Assembly: GCA_016719295.1 (NCBI GenBank)
Contig: JADKAF010000001.1
Coordinates: 806,001-870,000 of the forward strand
DNA: 64,000 nucleotides
Source of the DNA: Planctomycetota bacterium
Lineage (GTDB): Bacteria; Planctomycetota; UBA1135; JADKAF01
Direction: 5' to 3'
In this document: in pieces, positions 36,852 through 45,798 of the stretch
How positions within the stretch are numbered: the stretch's first letter is position 1
How the letters are laid out: the number at the start of each line of letters is the position of its first letter
Translations under genes and position numbers: made by a program
The notes under the pieces: generated by a model
The model's input: only the letters and a program-made list of their open reading frames with translations
The model's database searches: none
What the model was told of the DNA's origin: nothing

Positions 36852-38407
36852 TCAGCGGAGAGCGAGGCGCGCGAGTGTCAGCAAGCGCGCGCGATCGCTC
36901 TCGCCGCTGCTCGGCCGCGGAGCGAAGAGCGCGCACGCTTCGTCGAACTCGATCGTTCGCGAATCCACCGCGACGAGAAGGCGTGCGCCGAGGAAGCGGC
37001 CGACGCGTATCGCGCAGAGCTCGTCCTCCGCGCTGTCGCCGGGAGGAACGAGGCTGGAGCGCGTGCGCCCTTCGAGCACGCGTTCCAGGCGATCGAGCCC
37101 GGCGAGCACGCGCGGCGCGAGCGGATCCTCGGGGCTCTCCTCCTCGGGCCACAGCCGCTTGCCGGCGATGAGCCCCGACGAGAAGAACGCGAGGGCCTCG
37201 CCGCGCGCGGCGCGCGCGAAGCGCGCCTCGCGCGCGCCCACGGCGGTCGCGGGCTGGGCCGCGTTGCGCGGCTCGACCAGCACGCGGATCAGCGCCTGTA
37301 GCCCGAGCGCGACGCGGGGCTGGCCCAGATAGACCAACCCGTGTTCGGGGAACGCCAGGCACTCGCCGCGCTCGGCGGCGGCCAGGACCTCCTGCGCGGT
37401 CTCGAACGCAGGCCGCAAGCGAGGAGGCGCGCCTCGAGCTCGGGCTCGAGGAAGGTCACGACGCGCACCGACTCGGGGGTCGGGAGCTCGGGCTGCACCA
37501 TCGTGCGCACGAGCTCGGCGGCGCCGAGCAGCATCTCGATCATCGGCGCGTCGGCGCGACGCGCGCTGTGCGCGGGCCGCGGTGGCAGCAGGACATCGTC
37601 TTCGGCGCGCGCTCCCCGCGCCGCGGCGCGGAACACGGGATGCGTCGCCATAGTGGCGAAGGCCCAGGTGCTCTGCAGATGGACCGCGTGCGGCAGCTCC
37701 TCGCTCGAGTGCTCGGCGCGTAGGCGCCAATAGAGCTCGGTGGGGCTCTGCCAGACGGCGACCGTCTCGTAGGCACCACGGCGCACGAAGCTGCGCTCGA
37801 TCCAGCTCGGGCGCATCAGCGCCTCGGGGATGAGGGCGACCACCGGACCGCGGAGCGCGGCCGCGTGCAGGCGCTCCGTCCAGCTCTCGAGGCTGCTCGC
37901 GCGCTGGTCCGCGCCGCCGAGGCCGAGGAGGGCCACGCCACGCTCGAGCGCGATCTGGAGGAGGTCGGGAAGCCCCGGCGGCAGCGCGCGGCCCATCTCC
38001 CGGACGAGGCTCTCGTGGAGCACGCGGGTCGCCTGCTCGAGCGGCGCCTCCTCGCGGGCGCGGAGCGCGCGCTGGAGCGCGCCTTCGCTGAAGTACGGCA
38101 ACGCGAGGGCCGGAGCCGCGCCGGGGCGTGCGGAAGAGAGGTAGGCCGCCACGTACTCGCGATCGGCGGCCAAGTGCTCGTCGTCGGAGAAGAGCAGGAG
38201 CCGTGCCCCATCGTAGTGCGGCAGGAGCTCCTCTACGTCGAGCTCGGTCGTGCCCGAGGCGAAGAGCCGGTCGAACTCCTGCTGGAAGCTGTCCTTCGCC
38301 GCGTCGGGCGGCTCCGGAAGCTGCTGGCAGAGGTTCCGATAGAGCGCTTCTTCGAGCGTGGAATCCGCGGTGTTGATGCGAACCTGAATCATCCCGTCCC
38401 CGGCCAT
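36852..38407 (-). pseudogene. Unknown protein, interrupted by one frameshift
   Basis: The first 330 residues read from 38407 (M-A-G-D-G-M-I-Q-V) in one frame up to L-E-P-E-L-E-A-R-L-L near 37435. Coding then continues in another frame with R-P-A-F-E-T-A-Q-E-V through to the stop at 36852. Restored, the protein would be about 517 residues. It has no signal peptide or membrane segment, and is Leu, Ala, Glu and Arg-rich. The parts Y-L-G-Q-P-R-V-A-L-G and R-G-E-A-L-A-F-F-S-S suggest two related halves. I recognise no family. It is convergent with ileS and shares no spacing with it (stops at 36851 and 36852). Confidence 0.5.
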
Positions 38408-39245
38408 GGCTCGTCCCGGCGCGATGCGGGCGCGAGTCGTTCGGCGTGCCGCGCCGATCCGCGAGGCACGCGCAGAGCTTCGGAGAGCTTCTCGAAAGAG
38501 CGCGCTCTCGGGCTGAAGCGGTGGAAACGAGGGTGGCGCACGAAAGAAGGGCTGCGCGCGGGTCCGCCGGAGCGTCAGGCTCCAGGGGGCAATGATTCCG
38601 GCGCGAATCAGGCGCGGCGAACCGCGCCAGGGGGATCCGGCGGAGCTGCGCCGAGCATCAGGATCTCGGCGCTCATCGAAGGAACGCCGGCGTGCCGCTC
38701 ATGCTCCCGCGAGGGGACGTCTCACGGGGCTCCGGGGAGTTGCGGAGCGCACGAGCGGAACCGGCGGACCCGGGCAGCGGTCTCAACGCACGGGGAAGGC
38801 TGACTCGCGCGGCGCGCACTCGACTGGGAGCTGCGCCGCAGAGCCGGGGAAAAGCGTCGTCGAGCGCGCGGGCCGTATGGCCACCGTGGGTAGTCACCGC
38901 GCGTGGTCCGCTCGTGCGGGGCGCTCGACGCAGAGACGCGCGTCGCGGCAGCGGCGCGGGCCTCTCGATGCGTTGGGACGACGGATCGGGAGATCCAAAG
39001 AGCGGCAGAGCCCCTCTCCAACGAGTAGCGCCCCTCTCTTCTGAGAGATGCCACTCTCCTCGGAGGAGTGAACGAGTGGTTCGGGCAGGTGCACGCGGGG
39101 GACTTCGCAGGAACCCCGCCGCCCGAATCGCTCGTGTTAGCGACGAGCTCTGGCCCGTGGTGGGCGTCGCTTCGACGCGCGCTCGTTCCTCCCGGGTTCC
39201 GCGCGGGCCCAGCTTTTTTTCGCCGCGAGTCGGCAGCCTGGGCCT
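38408..39245. other. Gene-poor gap of 838 bases
   Basis: No credible protein gene is seen on either strand; the open frames are Arg/Ser/Ala-rich by-products of high GC. It lies between the end of purQ and the start of the 36.9-38.4 kb gene, both on the minus strand, so it may hold that gene's promoter. Notable sites are a CTCTC-TTCT-GAGAG hairpin at about 39033-39046, a second hairpin at about 39051-39069, and a seven-T run at 39214-39220 on the plus strand. I found none of the landmark sequences of RNase P RNA, tmRNA or SRP RNA. Confidence 0.5.
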
Positions 39246-40040
39246 TCAGCTACGGGCGGCTTCGACGAGGTCGCGGAAGAGGGCCAGGCCCTCGCCTTCC
39301 TCGCGCTCGGGCAGCCTCGTCCACCACGGGTGCTGGAAAGGCGTCACGTTGCGCTCGGGGTGGGGCATCAGGCCGAGCACGCGCCCCGAGAGGTCGCAGA
39401 TCCCGGCGATCTGCTCGACCGAGCCGTTGGGATCCTCGGGATAGCTGGGCGTCCCGCCGCTCGCGGTGCAGTAGCGGAACGCGATCTGCCCGTTGCGGCG
39501 GAGCGCCTCCAAGGTCGCCGAGTCGCGCACCACGAACTTGCCCTCCGCGTGCGCGACCGGCATGGGGATCACCGAGCCGTGGCGCAGGAAGCGGCAGCGC
39601 GACTTCTCCGCGCGCAGGTGCACCCATCTGCATTCGAAGCGCCGGGAGTCGTTGGGCACCAGGCTCACCGCGCGCTGGGCCTCGTTCTCTAGCTCGCCCG
39701 CGGGTAGCCCCGGGAGGAGCCCGGTTTGGACGAGGATCTGGAAGCCGTTGCAGACGCCGAGCACGTAGCCGCCGTCGTCGACGAAGCGCCGCAGGTGCTC
39801 GCCGAGGAACGCGCGCAGCTCGAGAGCGAAGATGCGGCCGGCGCCCAGGTCATCGCCGTAGGTGAAGCCGCCGGGGAGGCCGAGGACGCGAAAGCGCCGG
39901 AGCTCCTCGGGGTGATCGAAGAGGCGCCGAGCGGGCCACAGCTCGACCTGGGCACCGGCGCGCTCGAAGGCGTCGACGAGCTCGCGATCGCAGTTGGTGC
40001 CCGCGGTGCGCAGACAGAGGACCTTCATGCCGGAACTCAT
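39246..40040 (-). CDS. purQ: Phosphoribosylformylglycinamidine synthase glutaminase subunit
   Basis: 264 residues with the class I glutamine amidotransferase fold. It supplies ammonia from glutamine to PurL for the fourth purine step. Motifs visible are G-T-N-C-D-R-E near residue 14, P-G-G-F-T-Y-G-D-D near 54, and the nucleophile loop G-V-C-N-G-F-Q near 95; the catalytic His-Pro-Glu is M-P-H-P-E-R-N near 233. The ATG at 40040 overlaps the purL stop (ATGA), so this start is preferred to the inner ATG at 40028. The protein is slightly longer than the small bacterial PurQ (about 225). Confidence 0.95.
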   Translation of the reverse strand: MSSGMKVLCLRTAGTNCDRELVDAFERAGAQVELWPARRLFDHPEELRRFRVLGLPGGFTYGDDLGAGRIFALELRAFLGEHLRRFVDDGGYVLGVCNGFQILVQTGLLPGLPAGELENEAQRAVSLVPNDSRRFECRWVHLRAEKSRCRFLRHGSVIPMPVAHAEGKFVVRDSATLEALRRNGQIAFRYCTASGGTPSYPEDPNGSVEQIAGICDLSGRVLGLMPHPERNVTPFQHPWWTRLPEREEGEGLALFRDLVEAARS

Positions 40041-43015
40041 GCGCGGCGCTTCCCTGCTTGCAGTGGCAGATTGGGTTCCATGCCCGCGGCGTGCGACGCC
40101 TGCAGGCCCTCGAGCGCTTCGTCGAGCAGCGTCGCCCCGGAGAGGCCGCGCAGGATCAAACGCCCGCTCGCATCGGTGGACCCGATGCGCGCATGCACGC
40201 AACCCGCGAGGGCGCGCTCGAAGGCGGCCGTCTGCTCGGGCGCGACCTCTACGAGGAATCGGGTCAGCGACTCCGATCCGAGGATCCAGTCGTCGCGCTC
40301 GCAGTCGCTCGAGCGCGGAACCGATCGCAGGTCGAGGCTCCCGCCGACGCGGCCGGCGAAGGCCATCTCGGCCGCGGCGACGAGCAGGCCGCCTTCGGAG
40401 AGGTCGTGCGCGCTCCGCACGAGGCCCGTCGTGATGGCTCCGTGCAGCGCTCGCAACGTGGCGCGGCTGCGCGTCGGGTCCAGACGCGGAACGCTCGCTC
40501 CCGTGCCGAGCTCCTGCACGAGCAGCAAGTGCGAACCGCCGAGCTCGCGGCGCGTCTCGCCGACGAGGTAGAGCGCGTTGCCCGCGCTCTTCCAGTCCAT
40601 CGTCACGGCGCGCCCGACATCGCTCATGACGCTGATCGCCGAGATGAGCAGGGTGTCGGGGATCACGATCGTGCGGTCGCCGACGCGATACTCGTTGTTC
40701 AGCGAGTCCTTGCCGGAGATGAACGGCGTGCCTAGCGCGACCGCGATCTCTCGGCACGCGATGGCCGCGCGCACCAGCGCGCCCAAGCGCTCGGGGCGCT
40801 TGCACGAGCCCCACGAGAAGTTGTCGAGGATCGCCGTGCGCTCGGGATCGCCGCCCACGCAGACGATGTTGCGCAGCGCTTCGTCGATCGCGGCGCCGGC
40901 CATTGCGGCGGGATCGATCGCGCCGTAGCGCGGGTTCATGCCGCAGCCCACGGCGACACCGCGACGCGAATCGGAGAGCGGCGCGATCACGGCGGCGTCG
41001 GACGGGCCGTCCATGCACGGACCGACGAGCGGCTTCACCACGCTGGCACCCTGCACCTCGTGGTCGTAGCCGCGGATGATCCACTCCTTGGAGCAGATGT
41101 TGGGCGCGCGCAGGAGCGCGTGCAGGAGCTGGCCGAAGTCCCCGGGCGGAGCATGCTCGGGGTCGCGCAGCTCGGGAGCGCTCCAGGTCGCCTGGAGCGT
41201 GCGCTTCGGCAGGCCCTTGTGCAGGAAGCTCATCGCGAGGTCCGCGACGAGCTGCCCGTCGTAGCTCAGGCGCAGACGCCCCGTGCCGGTGAAGGTGCCG
41301 ATGACGGTGGCCTCGACCTCTTCCTCGCGGCAGAGCTCGAGCAGCTCCGCGAGCTTCGTCGGAGGCACAGCGGCGACCATGCGCTCCTGGGCCTCGGAGA
41401 TCCAGATCTCCGCGTAGGAGAGCCCTTGGTACTTCAGCGGTGCGCGCTGCAGCTCGATGTCGGCGCCGAGCTCCTCGCCCATCTCGCCGACGGCGGAGGA
41501 GAAGCCGCCCGCGCCGCAGTCGGTCAGCGCGTGAAAGAGCTCGCGATCGCGCGCGCGCACGATCAGGTCGGCGACCTTCTTCTCGGTGATCGGATCGCCG
41601 ATCTGCACGGCCGTCGCGGAGACGACCTCGCTCTCCTCGTGGAGCTCGACGGAGGAGAAGGTGGCGCCGCCGATGCCGTCGCGGCCCGTGCGACCGCCGA
41701 GCGCCACGACGAGGTCGCCGCGCTCGGGCTGCTTGCGGATCTTGTCGCGCGGGATCAGGCCGATGTTGCCGCAGTAGACCAGCGGATTGCCCACGTAGGC
41801 GGGATCCACGTAGACCGCGCCGTTCACCGTGGGGACGCCCATGCGATTGCCGTAGTCGCGCACGCCGGAGACCACGCCTTCCAGGATGCGGCGCGGGTGC
41901 AAGGTGCCCGGCGGGAGCTGCTCGCGGGGGAGATCGAGCGGACCGACGCAGAAGACGTCGGTCGATGCGATCGGACGCGCGCCGAGGCCGGTGCCGAGCG
42001 TGTCGCGGAGCACGCCGCCGATGCCGGTGCCCGCGCCGCCGTAGGGCTCGATCGCCGAGGGGTGATTGTGCGTCTCGACCTTGAAGGTCATCCCGTAGCG
42101 CTCGTCGAGCTCGATCACGCCGGCGTTGTCGGCGAACACCGAGAGGCACCACGGAGCGTCGATCTGCTGCGTCGCCGCGAAGATCGTCTCCTTCAGCATG
42201 TTCTCGAAGCGCTGCACCGCTCCGCCGTTCTCGCGGTATTCGATGCGCCCGGTCAGCGTCTTGTGCTTGCAGTGCTCGGACCAGGTCTGGGCCAGCGTGA
42301 GCAGCTCGCAGTCGCTGGGCTCGCGGCGCTCGACGTCCTGGAAGTAGCTCTGCACCGTGCGCATCTCCGCGACATCGAGCGCCAGCGCGAGGCGCGTGCT
42401 CAGCGCGGCGAGCGCGGTCTCGTCGAGCGCGCGGATCGGGATCTCGAGGCGCTGGTAACGGTACGGCGGGGCCGGTGGATGCGGCTCGGGGCGCTGCGCC
42501 CCGAGGAGCAGCTCTTCGATGGTCTCGTTGGCGAAGCCGCGGCGCGCGAGCTCGCGCGCCGCTTCCAGCTCGGGCTGCCCCGGCGCGCCTTCGAAGCTGA
42601 AGTCGTAGCGCTGGTAGGTCTGCACGCCCGCGAGGTCCTTGCCGCCGCTCGCGTGCAGGACGCGCAGCGCGCGCGTCAAGCTGTTCGCCACCGGGTCCAT
42701 CACGCCGTTGCGTCGGCGCACGTAGAGCGTCAGCGTCGTGCGATCCGTCGCGCTGGAACCCGCGGCGGAGTTCGGTGCTTCGATCGCGACGTCCTCGACC
42801 ACGTCGTCGCGCAGCAGCGCGGCGACGCTGCGATCGATCTCCGCGCGCGAGAGCTGCGGCGGTAGCAGGAAGCCGCGGCGCAGGACGAGAGAACGCAGGG
42901 AGCGCAAGGGCGCCAGCTCTGCCGAGCGGGCGGCGCGCAGCAAGCTCTGGGCGCCCGGATCCGCAGCGCCGCTCTTCGGCGCCACTTCGATCCGCCAGGC
43001 GAGGAAATGAGCCAT
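40037..43015 (-). CDS. purL: PurS-PurL fusion, phosphoribosylformylglycinamidine synthase
   Basis: 992 residues. The first 170 hold what look like two PurS-like units: one beginning I-E-V-A-P-K-S-G with D-P-x-A-Q-S-L, and a second with L-Y-V-R-R-R-N-G-V-M-D-P-V-A-N-S-L and Y-Q-R-Y-D-F-S-F. The rest is a small-type PurL: W-S-E-H-C-K-H-K-T-L near residue 250, T-H-N-H-P-S-A-I-E-P-Y-G-G-A-G-T-G near 320, D-C-G-A-G-G-F-S-S-A near 490 and G-C-G-M-N-P-R-Y near 690. The product converts FGAR to FGAM together with PurQ, encoded next with an ATGA overlap. No separate purS is present. Confidence 0.93.
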   Translation of the reverse strand: MAHFLAWRIEVAPKSGAADPGAQSLLRAARSAELAPLRSLRSLVLRRGFLLPPQLSRAEIDRSVAALLRDDVVEDVAIEAPNSAAGSSATDRTTLTLYVRRRNGVMDPVANSLTRALRVLHASGGKDLAGVQTYQRYDFSFEGAPGQPELEAARELARRGFANETIEELLLGAQRPEPHPPAPPYRYQRLEIPIRALDETALAALSTRLALALDVAEMRTVQSYFQDVERREPSDCELLTLAQTWSEHCKHKTLTGRIEYRENGGAVQRFENMLKETIFAATQQIDAPWCLSVFADNAGVIELDERYGMTFKVETHNHPSAIEPYGGAGTGIGGVLRDTLGTGLGARPIASTDVFCVGPLDLPREQLPPGTLHPRRILEGVVSGVRDYGNRMGVPTVNGAVYVDPAYVGNPLVYCGNIGLIPRDKIRKQPERGDLVVALGGRTGRDGIGGATFSSVELHEESEVVSATAVQIGDPITEKKVADLIVRARDRELFHALTDCGAGGFSSAVGEMGEELGADIELQRAPLKYQGLSYAEIWISEAQERMVAAVPPTKLAELLELCREEEVEATVIGTFTGTGRLRLSYDGQLVADLAMSFLHKGLPKRTLQATWSAPELRDPEHAPPGDFGQLLHALLRAPNICSKEWIIRGYDHEVQGASVVKPLVGPCMDGPSDAAVIAPLSDSRRGVAVGCGMNPRYGAIDPAAMAGAAIDEALRNIVCVGGDPERTAILDNFSWGSCKRPERLGALVRAAIACREIAVALGTPFISGKDSLNNEYRVGDRTIVIPDTLLISAISVMSDVGRAVTMDWKSAGNALYLVGETRRELGGSHLLLVQELGTGASVPRLDPTRSRATLRALHGAITTGLVRSAHDLSEGGLLVAAAEMAFAGRVGGSLDLRSVPRSSDCERDDWILGSESLTRFLVEVAPEQTAAFERALAGCVHARIGSTDASGRLILRGLSGATLLDEALEGLQASHAAGMEPNLPLQAGKRRA

Positions 43016-43218
43016 GGAAGCTCGACGCGGAGGGCGGAGTGCGGGCGGGATCCACCGCGGCGTGCGAAGGCCCCGGCCCCGCGAGGAGGCGAAGAAGATA
43101 AGGACCTCGCGAAGGGCCAGCCACTCGAAAATGGCTTGCGGCTCGGGCGCCAGCCGAACACGATGCCTGGCGTCGTCCGCGCCGAGGCGCGGTTCGTCAC
43201 ACCGACCTGGAGAGCGCC

Positions 43219-44217
43219 ATGGCGCGCAGCTCGAACGAGCGCAGTTCGAACACGTCTTTCTCGGAGCTCGCCTTCGAGCGTCCGATCGTCGAAATCGAGC
43301 GGAAGATCGCGGAGCTCGAGGACCTCGCGTCCTCGACGCACTTCGACCTGAAGGGCGAGATCGCGCGTCTCCGCCAGACGCTGACGCAGACCACCGAGAA
43401 GATCTACAGCGAGATCACTCCGTGGGAGCGCGTCTGCGTGGCGCGGCACCCGCAGCGCCCGGTCACCACGGACTACATCGAGGACCTCTGCGAGGAGTTC
43501 GTCGAGCTCCACGGTGACGGCGTGTTCGGCGACGACCGCGCGATCGTCTCGGGACTGGGGCGCATCGACGGCCGCCGGGTGATGATCCTCGGCCATCGCA
43601 AGGGGCGCACCACGAAGACCCGGCTCGCGTGCAACTTCGGCTGCGCGCACCCCGAGGGCTACCGCAAGGCGCTGCGGAAGATGCGCCTCGCCGAGCGGCT
43701 GAAGCTCCCCCTCGTCTGCTTCATCAACACGCCCGGCGCCTATCCCGGCATCGGTGCAGAGGAACGCGGGCAGGCGCGCGCCATCGCCGAGAACATCTAC
43801 GCGATGTTCGAGCTGAAGGTGCCGATCGTCGTGCTGGTGATCGGCGAAGGCGGCTCGGGCGGGGCGCTCGGGATCGGCGTCGGCGACCGGGTGATGATGC
43901 TCTCGAACTCGTATTACTCGGTGATCTCGCCGGAAGGCTGCGCGGCGATCCTCTGGAAGAACGGCGAGAAGGCGCCCGAGGCCGCCTCGGCGCTGCGCCT
44001 CACGGCGCCCGACCTCCAGAAGCTGGGGATCATCGACCACATCGTGGAGGAGCCCGTCGGCGGGGCGCACCGGCACAAGCAGGAGACTACCCAGCTCGTG
44101 AAGGCCGCGATCCTGGGAGCCCTCGACGAGCTGGCGACCGTGCCGGTGCCCGAGCTCCTGCGCCGGCGCTACGAGAAGTTCCGCCACATCGGGGCGAACG
44201 GGGTCGCGCTCACCTAG
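43219..44217 (+). CDS. accA: Acetyl-CoA carboxylase carboxyltransferase subunit alpha
   Basis: 332 residues. An N-terminal coiled segment (I-V-E-I-E-R-K-I-A-E-L-E) and the crotonase-like core are normal for AccA. Key blocks are G-D-D-R-A-I-V-S-G-L-G near residue 105, F-I-N-T-P-G-A-Y-P-G-I-G-A-E-E-R-G-Q-A near 170, G-E-G-G-S-G-G-A-L-G-I near 215 and S-P-E-G-C-A-A-I-L-W near 235. With AccD it transfers carboxyl from biotin to acetyl-CoA for fatty acid synthesis. It is divergent from purL; accD is not in the window. Confidence 0.96.
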   Translation: MARSSNERSSNTSFSELAFERPIVEIERKIAELEDLASSTHFDLKGEIARLRQTLTQTTEKIYSEITPWERVCVARHPQRPVTTDYIEDLCEEFVELHGDGVFGDDRAIVSGLGRIDGRRVMILGHRKGRTTKTRLACNFGCAHPEGYRKALRKMRLAERLKLPLVCFINTPGAYPGIGAEERGQARAIAENIYAMFELKVPIVVLVIGEGGSGGALGIGVGDRVMMLSNSYYSVISPEGCAAILWKNGEKAPEAASALRLTAPDLQKLGIIDHIVEEPVGGAHRHKQETTQLVKAAILGALDELATVPVPELLRRRYEKFRHIGANGVALT

Positions 44218-44275
44218 AGCTCGCGGCGCGAGCTCGCGCCGCGCCGAGGTCGGTTTTCTCGACCGAGGATCCGCC

Positions 44276-44402
44276 AACGGCCCGACGGGCAATGCCATCG
44301 GCCCGACAGGCAAAGCCATCGGCCCGACAGGCAAAGCCAACGGCCCGACAGGCAACGCCCACGACCGGACAGATAACGCCCACGGCCGGAAGGGGCAATT
44401 CC
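44276..44402. repeat. 21-bp minisatellite, about six copies
   Basis: Consensus unit about AWCGGCCCGACAGGCAAAGCC, with copies at 44276, 44297, 44318, 44339, 44360 and 44381 (the last with one extra base), followed by a partial copy. Units 2 and 3 are identical; divergence rises towards 3'. It sits in the 255-base gap between accA and a sigma-factor gene. The unit length is a multiple of three and no stop interrupts some frames, but I see no gene there. Confidence 0.93.
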
Positions 44403-44472
44403 AACGGGCTCCAACAATCGGGCGGCTGTCCGCGTAACGGGGGGTGCAAGACCCGACACCCGTGGAGCTGGC

Positions 44473-45111
44473 ATGCACGCCTTGCGCCTCGTGAGCCAAC
44501 GGACCAGCGACAGTCGCCAGAGCGCGGCCCAGAGCCCCGACCCGCTGCGGGACGCCCGCGACGCGGAGCTGTTGCTCCGCGCCCAGCGCGGCGAGGAGGA
44601 CGCCTTTCGCGAGCTGGTCGAGCGCTATGAGAAGCGCGCGTTCTTCATCGCCTTCGGGCTGTTGAACCGCGAAGAGGAGGCGTGGGATGTCGCGCAGGAG
44701 GCCTTCCTGCGGGTCTACCGCTCCCTCGATCGCTTCGACTTCGCGCGCTCGTTCTACACCTGGTTCTTCCGCATCGTGCAGAACCTCGCGATCGACCGGC
44801 TGCGCAAGGTCGCGGTGCAGAAGAGCGTCCCGCTCGACGGCCTCGAGGAGCGCCTCGCGGCGAAGCGCAGCGACGATACTCCGGTGGAGAGCGAGGAGAC
44901 GCGCGCCCTCGTTCGGAAGGTGATCGAGAAGCTCCCGCCCGCGTTCCGCGCCGTCCTCGTGCTGCGCGACCTCGACGGCCTGAGCTGCAAGGAGATCGCT
45001 CCGGTGGTGGGCGCGAGCCACGCCACGGTGCGCTGGCGGCTGCACCGCGCCCGCAAGCTCTTCAAGGAGCATTGGGAGCGCATGGCCAAGGAGCATCCGT
45101 CGACGCCTTGA
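44473..45111 (+). CDS. ECF (RpoE-like) sigma factor
   Basis: 212 residues. Region 2 is clear (D-A-F-R-E-L-V-E-R-Y near residue 43, A-x-D-V-A-Q-E-A-F-L-R-V-Y-R-S-L near 73, Y-T-W-F-F-R-I-V-Q-N-L-A-I-D near 95) and region 4 too (L-P-P-A-F-R-A-V-L-V-L-R-D-L-D-G-L-S, then the helix-turn-helix S-H-A-T-V-R-W-R-L-H-R-A-R). It directs RNA polymerase to a dedicated promoter set. A zinc-finger anti-sigma gene follows 20 bases on, and then two PDZ-protein genes, which suggests an envelope-stress circuit. Confidence 0.93.
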   Translation: MHALRLVSQRTSDSRQSAAQSPDPLRDARDAELLLRAQRGEEDAFRELVERYEKRAFFIAFGLLNREEEAWDVAQEAFLRVYRSLDRFDFARSFYTWFFRIVQNLAIDRLRKVAVQKSVPLDGLEERLAAKRSDDTPVESEETRALVRKVIEKLPPAFRAVLVLRDLDGLSCKEIAPVVGASHATVRWRLHRARKLFKEHWERMAKEHPSTP

Positions 45112-45131
45112 GTCGCGGGCTCCGAAATGCG

Positions 45132-45788
45132 ATGAATCCCCCCGGGCCGCCGCTTCCCGCGGCCCCATCCGAGACCCCCCTGATGCGTTGTCGAAGAGTC
45201 GAAGACCTGCTGCCTCTCCACGTGGGAGGGGACTTGGAGCCCGAGCTCGCGGCCGCCGTGGCGGAGCATCTGCGCTCCTGTCTGAGCTGCGCGCGCGCGC
45301 TGCGAGCTCACCATCAGGCGCTCGCTGCGTTCCGCAGCCTGCGCGAGATGGAGTCGGCGCCCGCGCGTCGCGCGGAAGGAGCCGAGCGATCGATCCACGG
45401 AGGCGGCAGCGTGCTCTGGGAGCGCCTGCGCGTGCAGATGCACGAAGCTCCCGCGGCGCCGGCCTCGGCGCCGAGTCGGATGCGGCGCGTGCGCGAGCTC
45501 GGGGAGCGCGTACCGCAGCGCTGGCGCGTCGCGCTCGCCGCCGGGCTCCTCGGAGCGAGCCTTCTCGCGCTGGGGCTCAAGCTTTCCGCGTACCTCGGGG
45601 GCAGCTCCTCCGAGCGCGGTGCCGCCGGTGCGATCCTCCAGGTCCGCAGCGACGAGCGCGGCCTCCACGACGCCGGCGTGTTGGATCCCGCTCGGTCCGG
45701 CGGACCGATACCGCCGTATCTCGACCGCATGCCGCGAGGCAGCCAGACGCAGTTCGTCGGGCGCTTCGGGCCGAACTCGAACTACTGA
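45132..45788 (+). CDS. Anti-sigma factor with zinc-finger (zf-HC2) domain
   Basis: 218 residues. The N-terminal part has C-R-R-V-E-D-L-L-P-L and the ligand set H-L-R-S-C-L-S-C typical of ZAS/zf-HC2 anti-sigma domains. A single membrane helix is seen about residues 127-147 (W-R-V-A-L-A-A-G-L-L-G-A-S-L-L-A-L-G). The remaining 70 residues are extracytoplasmic and of low complexity. It should bind the sigma factor encoded just upstream and release it on an envelope signal; site-1 and site-2 proteases are not encoded here. Confidence 0.85.
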   Translation: MNPPGPPLPAAPSETPLMRCRRVEDLLPLHVGGDLEPELAAAVAEHLRSCLSCARALRAHHQALAAFRSLREMESAPARRAEGAERSIHGGGSVLWERLRVQMHEAPAAPASAPSRMRRVRELGERVPQRWRVALAAGLLGASLLALGLKLSAYLGGSSSERGAAGAILQVRSDERGLHDAGVLDPARSGGPIPPYLDRMPRGSQTQFVGRFGPNSNY

Positions 45789-45798
45789 GCTGGATGCG

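Noticed and set aside
38592..39444. Several open frames (150-250 codons) in the gap after purQ
   Set aside because: All are Arg/Ser/Gly-rich with no codon-position GC bias by eye, and the longer ones run into purQ in antisense.
42730..45168. Minus-strand frame of 812 codons with repeated A-L-P-V-G-P
   Set aside because: The repeat is just the 21-bp minisatellite read in antisense; the rest mirrors accA and the sigma gene.
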